NCBI GenBank assembly: GCA_964020085.1
Contig: OZ026595.1
Location: 18,032,653 to 18,096,652, forward strand
Length of the DNA: 64,000 bases
Source: Micromussa lordhowensis
Taxonomy: Eukaryota; Cnidaria; Anthozoa; Scleractinia; Lobophylliidae
Direction: 5' to 3'
Part shown: positions 47,001 through 58,015 of the stretch, piece after piece
How the letters are laid out: each line of letters opens with the position of its first letter
Numbering within the stretch: the first letter of the stretch is position 1
Program-made: the position numbers and the translations under genes
The notes under the pieces: generated by a model
What the model was told of the DNA's origin: nothing
The model's database searches: none
Seen by the model: the letters and a program-made list of their open reading frames with translations, nothing else

Positions 47001-50000
47001 CAATTTACTTTTTCTTTAAAAGTGTCTAAAAGTGGTCGACCTTCCATTTACCAATCACATTGGAATTGAGTAAGAACTTCTTTCAGTGCGTCCATTCCCG
47101 CAGATAACTAACTTTTGCCTTGCAATAGTCTTTCTAACTGCGACTGCGAAATAATTCATCACGGTCAAATTCAACTCAAAAACCTTTGACGCATGGAGCA
47201 GTTTGCGAAATTAAACTTTAATATTTTTTGAAAAACTATACATATTAGACGTCAACGACAAAGCTACGTTACTTTCAAAGTCGAGAAAAATTCGACGCCA
47301 GTGTAAGCTATTGATACGTGGTGAGAAAATGCTAAAAAGAGCCTGTGTTCTACCGTGACCACAAAAACCACAGTGTAGAAACAAAACTCCACCGTTTTCG
47401 TACCATTACACGGTAAACTCCCCTTTAGGACGCTCATGAGCTTTTCGAATGTCATTCCAATTAATTGCCCAGAGAATTAAACGCGTTGCTTCAAAGCATC
47501 TTACTTTATTACGAAAGTTACGATAGTTCAAATCAAAATTGATACCCTTGTTACCAACACGTTAACGGTAGACCCGTTCTTAATTGGCAGGGACAAATGT
47601 AATACTCTCACTCAACTGCCAATTCAGTTTTCAGGCCTTTCGGAAGAGCCCTTTCCGAAACACGGCTAAGCATTTGGCAATAGCCGACGTCGGCAAGTCT
47701 AATCAGAGATACTGCCTCGAGGGACATCAAATTGGGTACTATTACTTTGACCGGGAAACGGCCAAGGAACTATTTGCATGTCAAAAGCGACCCATTCTTT
47801 GAGTGAACGGCACAGTTTAGGAACCAACAGGACGATAAGATGTACGAAGCAAACATAACATTGCATAGTCTAAAGAAGTAGCGGTAAGCGAAGAAACTTT
47901 TATGTGGTGAGCATGCGCTAAAAAGGGCTACTTTTTCACCATGACAATAACCATCGTCAGAAAGCGAGGAAATATCACGTCCTTTCATTCTATAAACCCT
48001 CAAGTACAGCGCTTGTATATCTCTAAATTAGAAATAAATGCCTGCAGTGCGAGCACAACGTTTTGCTTTATAACCTCTCCAAAATTCCTAGATTTATACG
48101 TTAGCAAGCAACACTTTCACCGTGAGTCTGGAAAGGCTGGTCAGAGAAGCAAATGCAAACAATGTCATTTCCACACCAATTTACTTTTTCTTTAAAAGTG
48201 TCTAAAAGTGGTCGACCTTCCATTTACCAATCACATTGGGATTGAGTAAGAACTTCTTTCAGTGCGTCCATTCCCGCAGATAACTAACTTTTGCCTTGCA
48301 ATAGTCTTTCTAACTGCGACTGCGAAATAATTCATCACGGTCAAATTCAACTCAAAAACCTTTGACGCATGGAGCAGTTTGCGAAATTAAACTTTAATAT
48401 TTTTTGAAAAACTATACATATTAGACGTCAACGACAAAGCTACGTTACTTTCAAAGTCGAGAAAAATTCGACGCCAGTGTAAGCTATTGATACGTGGTGA
48501 GAAAATGCTAAAAAGAGCCTGTGTTCTACCGTGACCACAAAAACCACAGTGTAGAAACAAAACTCCACCGTTTTCGTACCATTACACGGTAAACTCCCCT
48601 TTAGGACGCTCATGAGCTTTTCGAATGTCATTCCAATTAATTGCCCAGAGAATTAAACGCGTTGCTTCAAAGCATCTTACTTTATTACGAAAGTTACGAT
48701 AGTTCAAATCAAAATTGATACCCTTGTTACCAACACGTTAACGGTAGACCCGTTCTTAATTGGCAGGGACAAATGTAATACTCTCACTCAACTGCCAATT
48801 CAGTTTTCAGGCCTTTCGGAAGAGCCCTTTCCGAAACACGGCTAAGCATTTGGCAATAGCCGACGTCGGCAAGTCTAATCAGAGATACTGCCTCGAGGGA
48901 CATCAAATTGGGTACTATTACTTTGACCGGGAAACGGCCAAGGAACTATTTGCATGTCAAAAGCGACCCATTCTTTGAGTGAACGGCACAGTTTAGGAAC
49001 CAACAGGACGATAAGATGTACGAAGCAAACATAACATTGCATAGTCTAAAGAAGTAGCGGTAAGCGAAGAAACTTTTATGTGGTGAGCATGCGCTAAAAA
49101 GGGCTACTTTTTCACCATGACAATAACCATCGTCAGAAAGCGAGGAAATATCACGTCCTTTCATTCTATAAACCCTCAAGTACAGCGCTTGTATATCTCT
49201 AAATTAGAAATAAATGCCTGCAGTGCGAGCACAACGTTTTGCTTTATAACCTCTCCAAAATTCCTAGATTTATACGTTAGCAAGCAACACTTTCACCGTG
49301 AGTCTGGAAAGGCTGGTCAGAGAAGCAAATGCAAACAATGTCATTTCCACACCAATTTACTTTTTCTTTAAAAGTGTCTAAAAGTGGTCGACCTTCCATT
49401 TACCAATCACATTGGAATTGAGTAAGAACTTCTTTCAGTGCGTCCATTCCCGCAGATAACTAACTTTTGCCTTGCAATAGTCTTTCTAACTGCGACTGCG
49501 AAATAATTCATCACGGTCAAATTCAACTCAAAAACCTTTGACGCATGGAGCAGTTTGCGAAATTAAACTTTAATATTTTTTGAAAAACTATACATATTAG
49601 ACGTCAACGACAAAGCTACGTTACTTTCAAAGTCGAGAAAAATTCGACGCCAGTGTAAGCTATTGATACGTGGTGAGAAAATGCTAAAAAGAGCCTGTGT
49701 TCTACCGTGACCACAAAAACCACAGTGTAGAAACAAAACTCCACCGTTTTCGTACCATTACACGGTAAACTCCCCTTTAGGACGCTCATGAGCTTTTCGA
49801 ATGTCATTCCAATTAATTGCCCAGAGAATTAAACGCGTTGCTTCAAAGCATCTTACTTTATTACGAAAGTTACGATAGTTCAAATCAAAATTGATACCCT
49901 TGTTACCAACACGTTAACGGTAGACCCGTTCTTAATTGGCAGGGACAAATGTAATACTCTCACTCAACTGCCAATTCAGTTTTCAGGCCTTTCGGAAGAG

Positions 50001-52527
50001 CCCTTTCCGAAACACGGCTAAGCATTTGGCAATAGCCGACGTCGGCAAGTCTAATCAGAGATACTGCCTCGAGGGACATCAAATTGGGTACTATTACTTT
50101 GACCGGGAAACGGCCAAGGAACTATTTGCATGTCAAAAGCGACCCATTCTTTGAGTGAACGGCACAGTTTAGGAACCAACAGGACGATAAGATGTACGAA
50201 GCAAACATAACATTGCATAGTCTAAAGAAGTAGCGGTAAGCGAAGAAACTTTTATGTGGTGAGCATGCGCTAAAAAGGGCTACTTTTTCACCATGACAAT
50301 AACCATCGTCAGAAAGCGAGGAAATATCACGTCCTTTCATTCTATAAACCCTCAAGTACAGCGCTTGTATATCTCTAAATTAGAAATAAATGCCTGCAGT
50401 GCGAGCACAACGTTTTGCTTTATAACCTCTCCAAAATTCCTAGATTTATACGTTAGCAAGCAACACTTTCACCGTGAGTCTGGAAAGGCTGGTCAGAGAA
50501 GCAAATGCAAACAATGTCATTTCCACACCAATTTACTTTTTCTTTAAAAGTGTCTAAAAGTGGTCGACCTTCCATTTACCAATCACATTGGAATTGAGTA
50601 AGAACTTCTTTCAGTGCGTCCATTCCCGCAGATAACTAACTTTTGCCTTGCAATAGTCTTTCTAACTGCGACTGCGAAATAATTCATCACGGTCAAATTC
50701 AACTCAAAAACCTTTGACGCATGGAGCAGTTTGCGAAATTAAACTTTAATATTTTTTGAAAAACTATACATATTAGACGTCAACGACAAAGCTACGTTAC
50801 TTTCAAAGTCGAGAAAAATTCGACGCCAGTGTAAGCTATTGATACGTGGTGAGAAAATGCTAAAAAGAGCCTGTGTTCTACCGTGACCACAAAAACCACA
50901 GTGTAGAAACAAAACTCCACCGTTTTCGTACCATTACACGGTAAACTCCCCTTTAGGACGCTCATGAGCTTTTCGAATAATGTCATTCCAATTAATTGCC
51001 CAGAGAATTAAACGCGTTGCTTCAAAGCATCTTACTTTATTACGAAAGTTACGATAGCTCAAATCAAAATTGATACCCTTGTTACCAACACGTTAACGGT
51101 AGACCCGTTCTTAATTGGCAGGGACAAATGTAATACTCTCACTCAACTGCCAATTCAGTTTTCAGGCCTTTCGGAAGAGCCCTTTCCGAAACACGGCTAA
51201 GCATTTGGCAATAGCCGACGTCGGCAAGTCTAATCAGAGATACTGCCTCGAGGGACATCAAATTGGGTACTATTACTTTGACCGGGAAACGGCCAAGGAA
51301 CTATTTGCATGTCAAAAGCGACCCATTCTTTGAGTGAACGGCACAGTTTAGGAACCAACAGGACGATAAGATGTACGAAGCAAACATAACATTGCATAGT
51401 CTAAAGAAGTAGCGGTAAGCGAAGAAACTTTTATGTGGTGAGCATGCGCTAAAAAGGGCTACTTTTTCACCATGACAATAACCATCGTCAGAAAGCGAGG
51501 AAATATCACGTCCTTTCATTCTATAAACCCTCAAGTACAGCGCTTGTATATCTCTAAATTAGAAATAAATGCCTGCAGTGCGAGCACAACGTTTTGCTTT
51601 ATAACCTCTCCAAAATTCCTAGATTTATACGTTAGCAAGCAACACTTTCACCGTGAGTCTGGAAAGGCTGGTCAGAGAAGCAAATGCAAACAATGTCATT
51701 TCCACACCAATTTACTTTTTCTTTAAAAGTGTCTAAAAGTGGTCGACCTTCCATTTACCAATCACATTGGAATTGAGTAAGAACTTCTTTCAGTGCGTCC
51801 ATTCCCGCAGATAACTAACTTTTGCCTTGCAATAGTCTTTCTAACTGCGACTGCGAAATAATTCATCACGGTCAAATTCAACTCAAAAACCTTTGACGCA
51901 TGGAGCAGTTTGCGAAATTAAACTTTAATATTTTTTGAAAAACTATACATATTAGACGTCAACGACAAAGCTACGTTACTTTCAAAGTCGAGAAAAATTC
52001 GACGCCAGTGTAAGCTATTGATACGTGGTGAGAAAATGCTAAAAAGAGCCTGTGTTCTACCGTGACCACAAAAACCACAGTGTAGAAACAAAACTCCGCC
52101 GTTTTCGTACCATTACACGGTAAACTCCCCTTTAGGACGCTCATGAGCTTTTCGAATGTCATTCCAATTAATTGCCCAGAGAATTAAACGCGTTGCTTCA
52201 AAGCATCTTACTTTATTACGAAAGTTACGATAGCTCAAATCAAAATTGATACCCTTGTTACCAACACGTTAACGGTAGACCCGTTCTTAATTGGCAGGGA
52301 CAAATGTAATACTCTCACTCAACTGCCAATTCAGTTTTCAGGCCTTTCGGAAGAGCCCTTTCCGAAACACGGCTAAGCATTTGGCAATAGCCGACGTCGG
52401 CAAGTCTAATCAGAGATACTGCCTCGAGGGACATCAAATTGGGTACTATTACTTTGACCGGGAAACGGCCAAGGAACTATTTGCATGTCAAAAGCGACCC
52501 ATTCTTTGAGTGAACGGCACAGTTTAG
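41029..52527. repeat. Tandem array of a 1,176-bp unit, about 9.8 near-identical copies
   Basis: Counting from CCTAGATTTATACG, copies start at 41031, 42207, 43383, 44559, 45735, 46911, 48087, 49263, 50439 and 51618. Every period is exactly 1,176 bp except copy 9, which carries a 3-bp insertion (1,179 bp). Copy 10 ends after 910 bp at 52527. Only a few differences are visible in 11.5 kb: A to G at 43534 and 48238, A to T at 44821, T to C at 51058 and 52236, A to G near 52098, and the insertion at about 50980. No 5S rRNA, U1, U2, U4, U5, U6 or tRNA signature is present in the unit. It contains a perfect GCCGACGTCGGC palindrome, a TTTCGGAA...TTCCGAAA hairpin and an exon-like frame. It is best described as a recent satellite or tandem duplication. 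Confidence 0.97.
41755..41922 (+). CDS. Exon-like open frame present in every copy of the 1,176-bp unit (first copy)
   Basis: A pyrimidine-rich stretch ending CAATTCAGTTTTCAG is followed by a 56-codon open frame ending TGA: AFRKSPFRNTAKHLAIADVG, then residues including RYCLEGHQIGYYYFDRETAK. The composition (aromatic and charged residues in alternation, two Cys) looks more like protein than the other frames of the unit. No ATG is in frame ahead of it, so it would have to be a terminal exon. The same frame recurs at +1176 in all ten copies without change; near-identity of the copies means that is not independent support. I recognise no family. Absence of a clear upstream exon in the unit keeps confidence low. 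Confidence 0.25.
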   Translation, partial: AFRKSPFRNTAKHLAIADVGKSNQRYCLEGHQIGYYYFDRETAKELFACQKRPIL

Positions 52528-52745
52528 CAAAATTTTAGTGAAAAATATCAGACGTCAACGGCAAACTCACGTTTCGTTGCAAAGTTGAAAAAAAGTCAAC
52601 GCCAGTGGAAAATTTTGATTCGTGGTGGACATTTAAGTTTAAGTAAGCGAAGAAACTTTTACGTGGTGAGCATGCGGTAAAAAGGGGTTCTTTTTCACCA
52701 TGACAACAACCGTCGTCTAAATGTGAAGACATATCATGACATTTT
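52528..52745. repeat. Diverged remnant of the array unit at its right edge
   Basis: Beyond the last intact copy, two blocks resemble the unit at clearly lower identity. The first (about 52530-52625) shares CAGACGTCAACGGCAAA and GTCAACGCCAGTG with the unit. The second (about 52640-52735) shares GTAAGCGAAGAAACTTTTA, GTGGTGAGCATGCG and TTTTTCACCATGACAA. The blocks are much closer together here than in the unit, so the intervening sequence is missing or was never present. Confidence 0.75.
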
Positions 52746-52956
52746 ATTCAAAACTGTTTGAGCCATTCATACGCATACGAGAGGCTAACTAAAATTCGTA
52801 TTAAAATTATCTAAAGAAAAGAACTTAGAGTGGTTTTCAAATGGGTGTCGTAAAACAACCAAAACCAAACCAATCACTTACCAATTAGACTACTTAGCTC
52901 GGAAATTCAAACCGTGGTGACCGAAATGAGAACCAAAGTAATAGCCCATTTTCGAT

Positions 52957-53100
52957 ATATTAAAATTCAGCGTAAAACAATAGACCTCAGCACAGGCTCG
53001 TGGGAATAAACCCCACAAATTCTGTAGTTATTCCCACAAGCCTCGTGCTGAGGTCTATTGTTTTAAGCTGAATTTTAATATATCGAAATTGGGCTATTGT
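52957..53100. repeat. Near-perfect palindromic foldback element
   Basis: The left arm AATAGCCCATTTTCGATATA, continuing TTAAAATTCAGC and AAAACAATAGACCTCAGCAC, is mirrored by GTGCTGAGGTCTATTGTTTT, GCTGAATTTTAA and TATATCGAAATTGGGCTATT. The short loop includes GTGGGAATAA and TTATTCCCAC. The element is 144 bp. Confidence 0.8.
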
Positions 53101-53492
53101 CTAATTACTTTCGACACTCAAATGAAAGCTGCTATAACCACAGGAGGAATACATCAAAACTGCCTAATTTACGAAAACACTGAAGTTTGAGTATTATTTA
53201 AGGTTGAGAAAGTGAAATATTAAAACTTTTCGCATCATTCCTACCATGGTGAAAGGCAACAGCTTTTTTGTTTGTAGAACCACTGCATGGAGGAAATGCA
53301 TTTGTCGTGTTAAAGATACAAAAACAAGCGAAGGTGTTGAGAATTTATTCACTTTAACATCAGGAATGAAAAAAATGGACTCAAGTGATATTTGAGTGAA
53401 CAGTCTTAAATGGTATAAATGAATGCATTTTGGGTCCCATATCCTCATTTGTACCATGGTATGCTACCCTAGATTGAGCCGTTTTATAAGTG

Positions 53493-53603
53493 ACTCGGCA
53501 CGACTTCGTCCGGACTGTCCTTCGTCCGCCATTTTCATAATCCCCAACTGAGCACGCGCAAAACAATTTCGTCCCTAGTCCTTTTCTATTCATTTTTGAA
53601 ACT
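53493..53603. repeat. 111-bp block shared with unknown-gene upstream region, copy 2
   Basis: Matches 33192-33302 with one visible difference. The linked 42-bp block with CCTCATTTGTACCATGGTA lies at 53431-53472, on the left and inverted relative to the other copy. The block ends 325 bp before the AUP1 start codon. Confidence 0.85.
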
Positions 53604-53928
53604 TCTCGAACTTGATTTATAAAATTGATAAATAAATAAAAAAAGGCACTTTGCCCGGTTTCCATCATCCATCCACCCATCCTTTGTTACATGTAAATAC
53701 TTCCATCGCTTGAGATCGCGAGAAAGAACAGGGGTTCTTATATGACGTTAATAATTTCAGATGTAAATCTGCTGGCTGTGATGTGCTCATATCGCTGGCC
53801 ATATTGCTCGGTCTCGCTCAGTCGACCGCTCAGCCTTGAAAAGACATTTTCTTCACATTTATTATTTTCTGGGCTTTGCCCTGTTGATTTCCAATCAGCA
53901 TTATAACATCAACTAATCGTAGAAGAAA

Positions 53929-56900
53929 ATGGTGTTGAATTCTGGACTTACGGACCTTTTAAACCGAAACAGGTGAGAGATATCCATGAAGTATTTATTA
54001 CGTACGGAGGTACTCCGAAACAATATGAACCGGCAATTTATGGTATTTTTTGCATGCATAGTAGATCGCCTTAAAATAGTGATTTAAAAGGCTGAGAAAT
54101 GGACTAACGATTTTTATACATAAGGAATTTACAGCATTGTCTTATGTAAAGAAGGTTTGTCCCCTATTCAGGCTATTTTTGTACCTGTTGTTCTGTAATT
54201 GTCCCTTGGACAAACGGGGACAATGACAATTTGAGAATGTGCCCCGTGCTGTCTGAATGGTTGTCCTTTTCCCCGCAACTTTGTTACGTTTTGTTGCAAT
54301 AATTGATATTTTGGCAGACAGCTTAGTCAGAAAAACTTATCAACCCCATAGTTAAGCAATTCCTTCTAATTGCTTGGCCACAAAGCCGGCTCCCATTTCA
54401 ATCCAGCTTATAACATAGTTAGCCAAGCTGGATTATCAAATTCAGTGCATTTAAGCTTGCACCATAATGCTATGATGCATTGCCACTCTCGCGCTGTGAG
54501 CAAATCTGCAGCAATTGTTATATTTCCTTGTTAGACTGACCTGAGTGAATAGCACAAAAATTATAAAACAAAAATTGAAGCCAGGAAAATCAGTGAAGAA
54601 GTCTTAGACTGGAAGGGTAACAAGCTAAATACGAGTAGGAACAGCAAAAGCGTTGCTTTCAGCCTTCATGGAGGTCAAAGAAACCTTGGTTTTCACTTGT
54701 ACCTGAATTTTCTGTGTCTGCCAACAGCCGCAACTATTGACATCAGGGCTGTCATTAAGTTTTTATTCACCTGTAGCCTTGATCTTCATACCCGTACCAA
54801 ACTTATTACTTTGTGGGTGAATTGTATCAACTACAGGCCAGTTCACCCGTAACATCAAGGGCCCATCAAACATACTCAGCCATAGCACTTGTTACAGGTT
54901 ATGGCCATTGTTGACAGCCCTGGACATGATGTACTTGGAGATGGGTCAGTTGATAATAATAAAAAAGGAAGCTTTCCATTTACATGTACATGCTGTTCTG
55001 TTGCCATTCTTCCCTATTGAACAGGCAAGTTTAATTTTGCCATGGCAAGTGTGTCATCTGGCATACTTGCATGGCTGATGACTTGGAGAAAAAACCGATA
55101 TGGATCCCTGTATGCCAAGGGGCAAGCGCTTGCCCCCCCGGTATATATTTCTTTAACTGTTAAAATTGGCAAGTTTGGGGTCCCATATTTCCATGTGTTT
55201 GCAATGGACTGTTATGAAACTTTTAATTGCATCTTTATTGAATTTAGCATGGCAAATTGATCTATGGAGGTGGTTTTTTGTTTTTTTGTTTCTTTGAAAA
55301 GTACAAACTGTTGATATTGCATAACATTATTGAGGTGGTCCATTAAACCATTATGTAATTTGTTTGTAACTTTTCCAGGTTGCCGGATGGTGGAGCGCTG
55401 TTACTTGTCTTGCTGTACATCCCATGTGGTCTCTTCCTTGTAATATTTAGAATCTTCTTTGCACTTCAACTCTTTCTAATGTTGTCAATTTTACCTAAAG
55501 AGTCTTTCGTGAGAAGGTAAGAAATAGTAGTTATAATAACTATATAGATTTAGTCAAGCCTAAAAGCGGAGCTCCTGGGCTGGGATGTTCAAAGCCCGAT
55601 TAAGCTAACTTGGGATAAGCAAGAATTTTGATTTGAGTTTTGTATCTTTACGGTGAGGTTTTCTGTTTATGTTGTTCGGCCTTCTGCTCTGAGTTTGAAT
55701 AATCTCAAGGTCTCCAAAATACCCAAACAAAAGCAGTGAAAAACACTTGATAAAAAGAGAACGTAATATTTCAGTTAACTTTTATAATCCGTGTTTAAAA
55801 TTAACTGGCCTCCAAACAACCCGGCTCTGTTTATAACAAGTTAACTGACAAGAGCATGACATGACACGACGTGATTATTCATTGTAAATTTTTAATTTTT
55901 AATTTTCGAGGTCCTTTTTGTAAACCACTTTTTAGTGAAAAAGTTTCCTCATTAAAGATTGTTATTATTATTATTATCCAATCGAAAACTAGTATTTGGT
56001 CAGCAGTCAACTTCAAAAAATATGTGACCTTGATGAGTTCTAAACTTGAGCTGCGATATGGTCATGTCATACTGGTCAGCAGAGACCTTGTTTCGACAGG
56101 TGTCAATTGACCTTGACATGGATGTAAAATGTCAAAGAAGGATGCTATAAACCAAGGGTGCATGTCTCTGTCAACCTACAGTATTAGCTGGAGTATGGCC
56201 GCCATCTTGCGCCATCTCTCCATTTCCCCTGCCGCTGTCATCGTCGTCGTGCATACACGCCCATGAGCAATAATGCCAGGCACGATAACCATGGGAAAAT
56301 TGGGCCGCTGGAGCTCCGCTATTACATACTGCTTCACCCTATTCCACTTCTGCAATAAAAGTTAATTAAAATAATTCTTCAAGCATCAAAGAATAATACT
56401 TATGTGTCAATTGACTCTACATATAAGAATATACAGTAGCTAGGAGTTAGCTATCAGATAATTTAACCTGCTGAAAGAGTGCTTATCACCAGCTGAAATT
56501 TCACTGTCTAGAGATAATTTTGGAGGTGAAAAGGACTAAATAGCTTAAAGAAAGCTTATCACAACCAAAATGGTGTTTAGAAACCTGTTATTTATTAGAT
56601 AAGTATAGACTCTTTTCTAAAAATTTATTTAAAATATCCTATTTCTTGTTAGTGCTGATTTGATAGAGAAGATATATCAAACACTCAAAGCAGTGTTTTA
56701 CCACATTTCAAAACACCTGGAAGTTTGTCAAAAAATAATTAATACTCTGCAATCTTGAAAACATCGTATCTCATCTTGGTGTTTGGAAATGTGTAAAAAC
56801 ATGGTCTCTTCGTGTTTCATATATTACTTCATACTTGTTTAATTTATGTGACTGATCAGTATATTCCCTCATGGCAAGAGGGTGTACAAGTCAAGATTAA

Positions 56901-57982
56901 TCAGTGAGTTTTCAACATTAATTAATAAGATCAAATCTAAATCTTCTCTCTTCATGTTGCAGGATTCTTTTTAGAGTCTCTTCTACAATACTAGGCATTG
57001 CAGTCACCCAAGAAGGATATGAAAATTTTATTAAAGGCCAGCATAAGGTACATAATATTCATAATAATTATTGTTACGACAAGCAGTTTGTCACCTGTAG
57101 AAGCTTTGTCTTTTGAGTTTTTACACCCTCAGGAACTGTAGTTATTAATAAAATTATACAATTATTGTGACTATCTGCAAGTGAAATTCAGTTCATTAAT
57201 TACACAAGAAATAAGCCATTTCCAAGTTGTTTTTTACCACATTACTGTAACTTCAAAAAGAGTCCTGGCACACAACCTTCAAATGGAAATGAGTTTGATT
57301 TGAAAGACAAAAACTCATTTCAATACGAAAGGTTGTGCTCTGTGACTCGTTTTGAGCAACTTGTTAAGAGCAACTCAGGAGAATGGCTTATCAACTGATT
57401 TCAAACCCCCCCTCAACTTTATTATTTAATTATTGATTTTTTCAATCAAAAAATTCCTGGATAGTGATGATGTAACTCCTCTGAATTTTGATAAATATGG
57501 TTAACAACCAGTTATACATGTACATGTACGCAATGCACCTTTGTAGAGCTACTAGTACACAAACTCTATTGTCAGTATTGAATTTTTTAGGTAAAGTGTG
57601 AAACAGATATATCCAACAGGACTCTTCATTTAATTTTGTAATATTAGGTTATCTTAAGCAACCATGTGACATCTCTGGATAATGTTGCCATTGAAGCTAT
57701 TCTTCCAAGTGTTATGGTAAGACCTATCATCAATTATATTGCTGGTATTAAAATATTCTATCACTGGAAGAAACAAATATTTAAATTAAAGAAAACAGAT
57801 TTAATATTACTATTATATAGATATAGCTTATAAGTTATTCAATGATTTAATATATTAATAATACCTGCAGATATTTTGTCAGTTGCATGGTATTTTATTG
57901 AAGCTCGGGAAAATACAAGCAATGAGCAAAATCTCCACCCATATTGTATGTTAAACCATCAAATAAGGATTTATTAATCCAC

Positions 57983-58015
<33 letters not shown>

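Larger units (their letters stand above)
52746..53928. other. Region between array and AUP1
   Basis: The interval contains the palindrome 52957-53100, the 111-bp block 53493-53603 and the presumed AUP1 promoter and 5' leader. I see no separate gene. Confidence 0.5.

Noticed and set aside
41029..52527. CRISPR-like array
   Set aside because: The repeats are 1.2 kb, contiguous and without spacers, in eukaryotic DNA.
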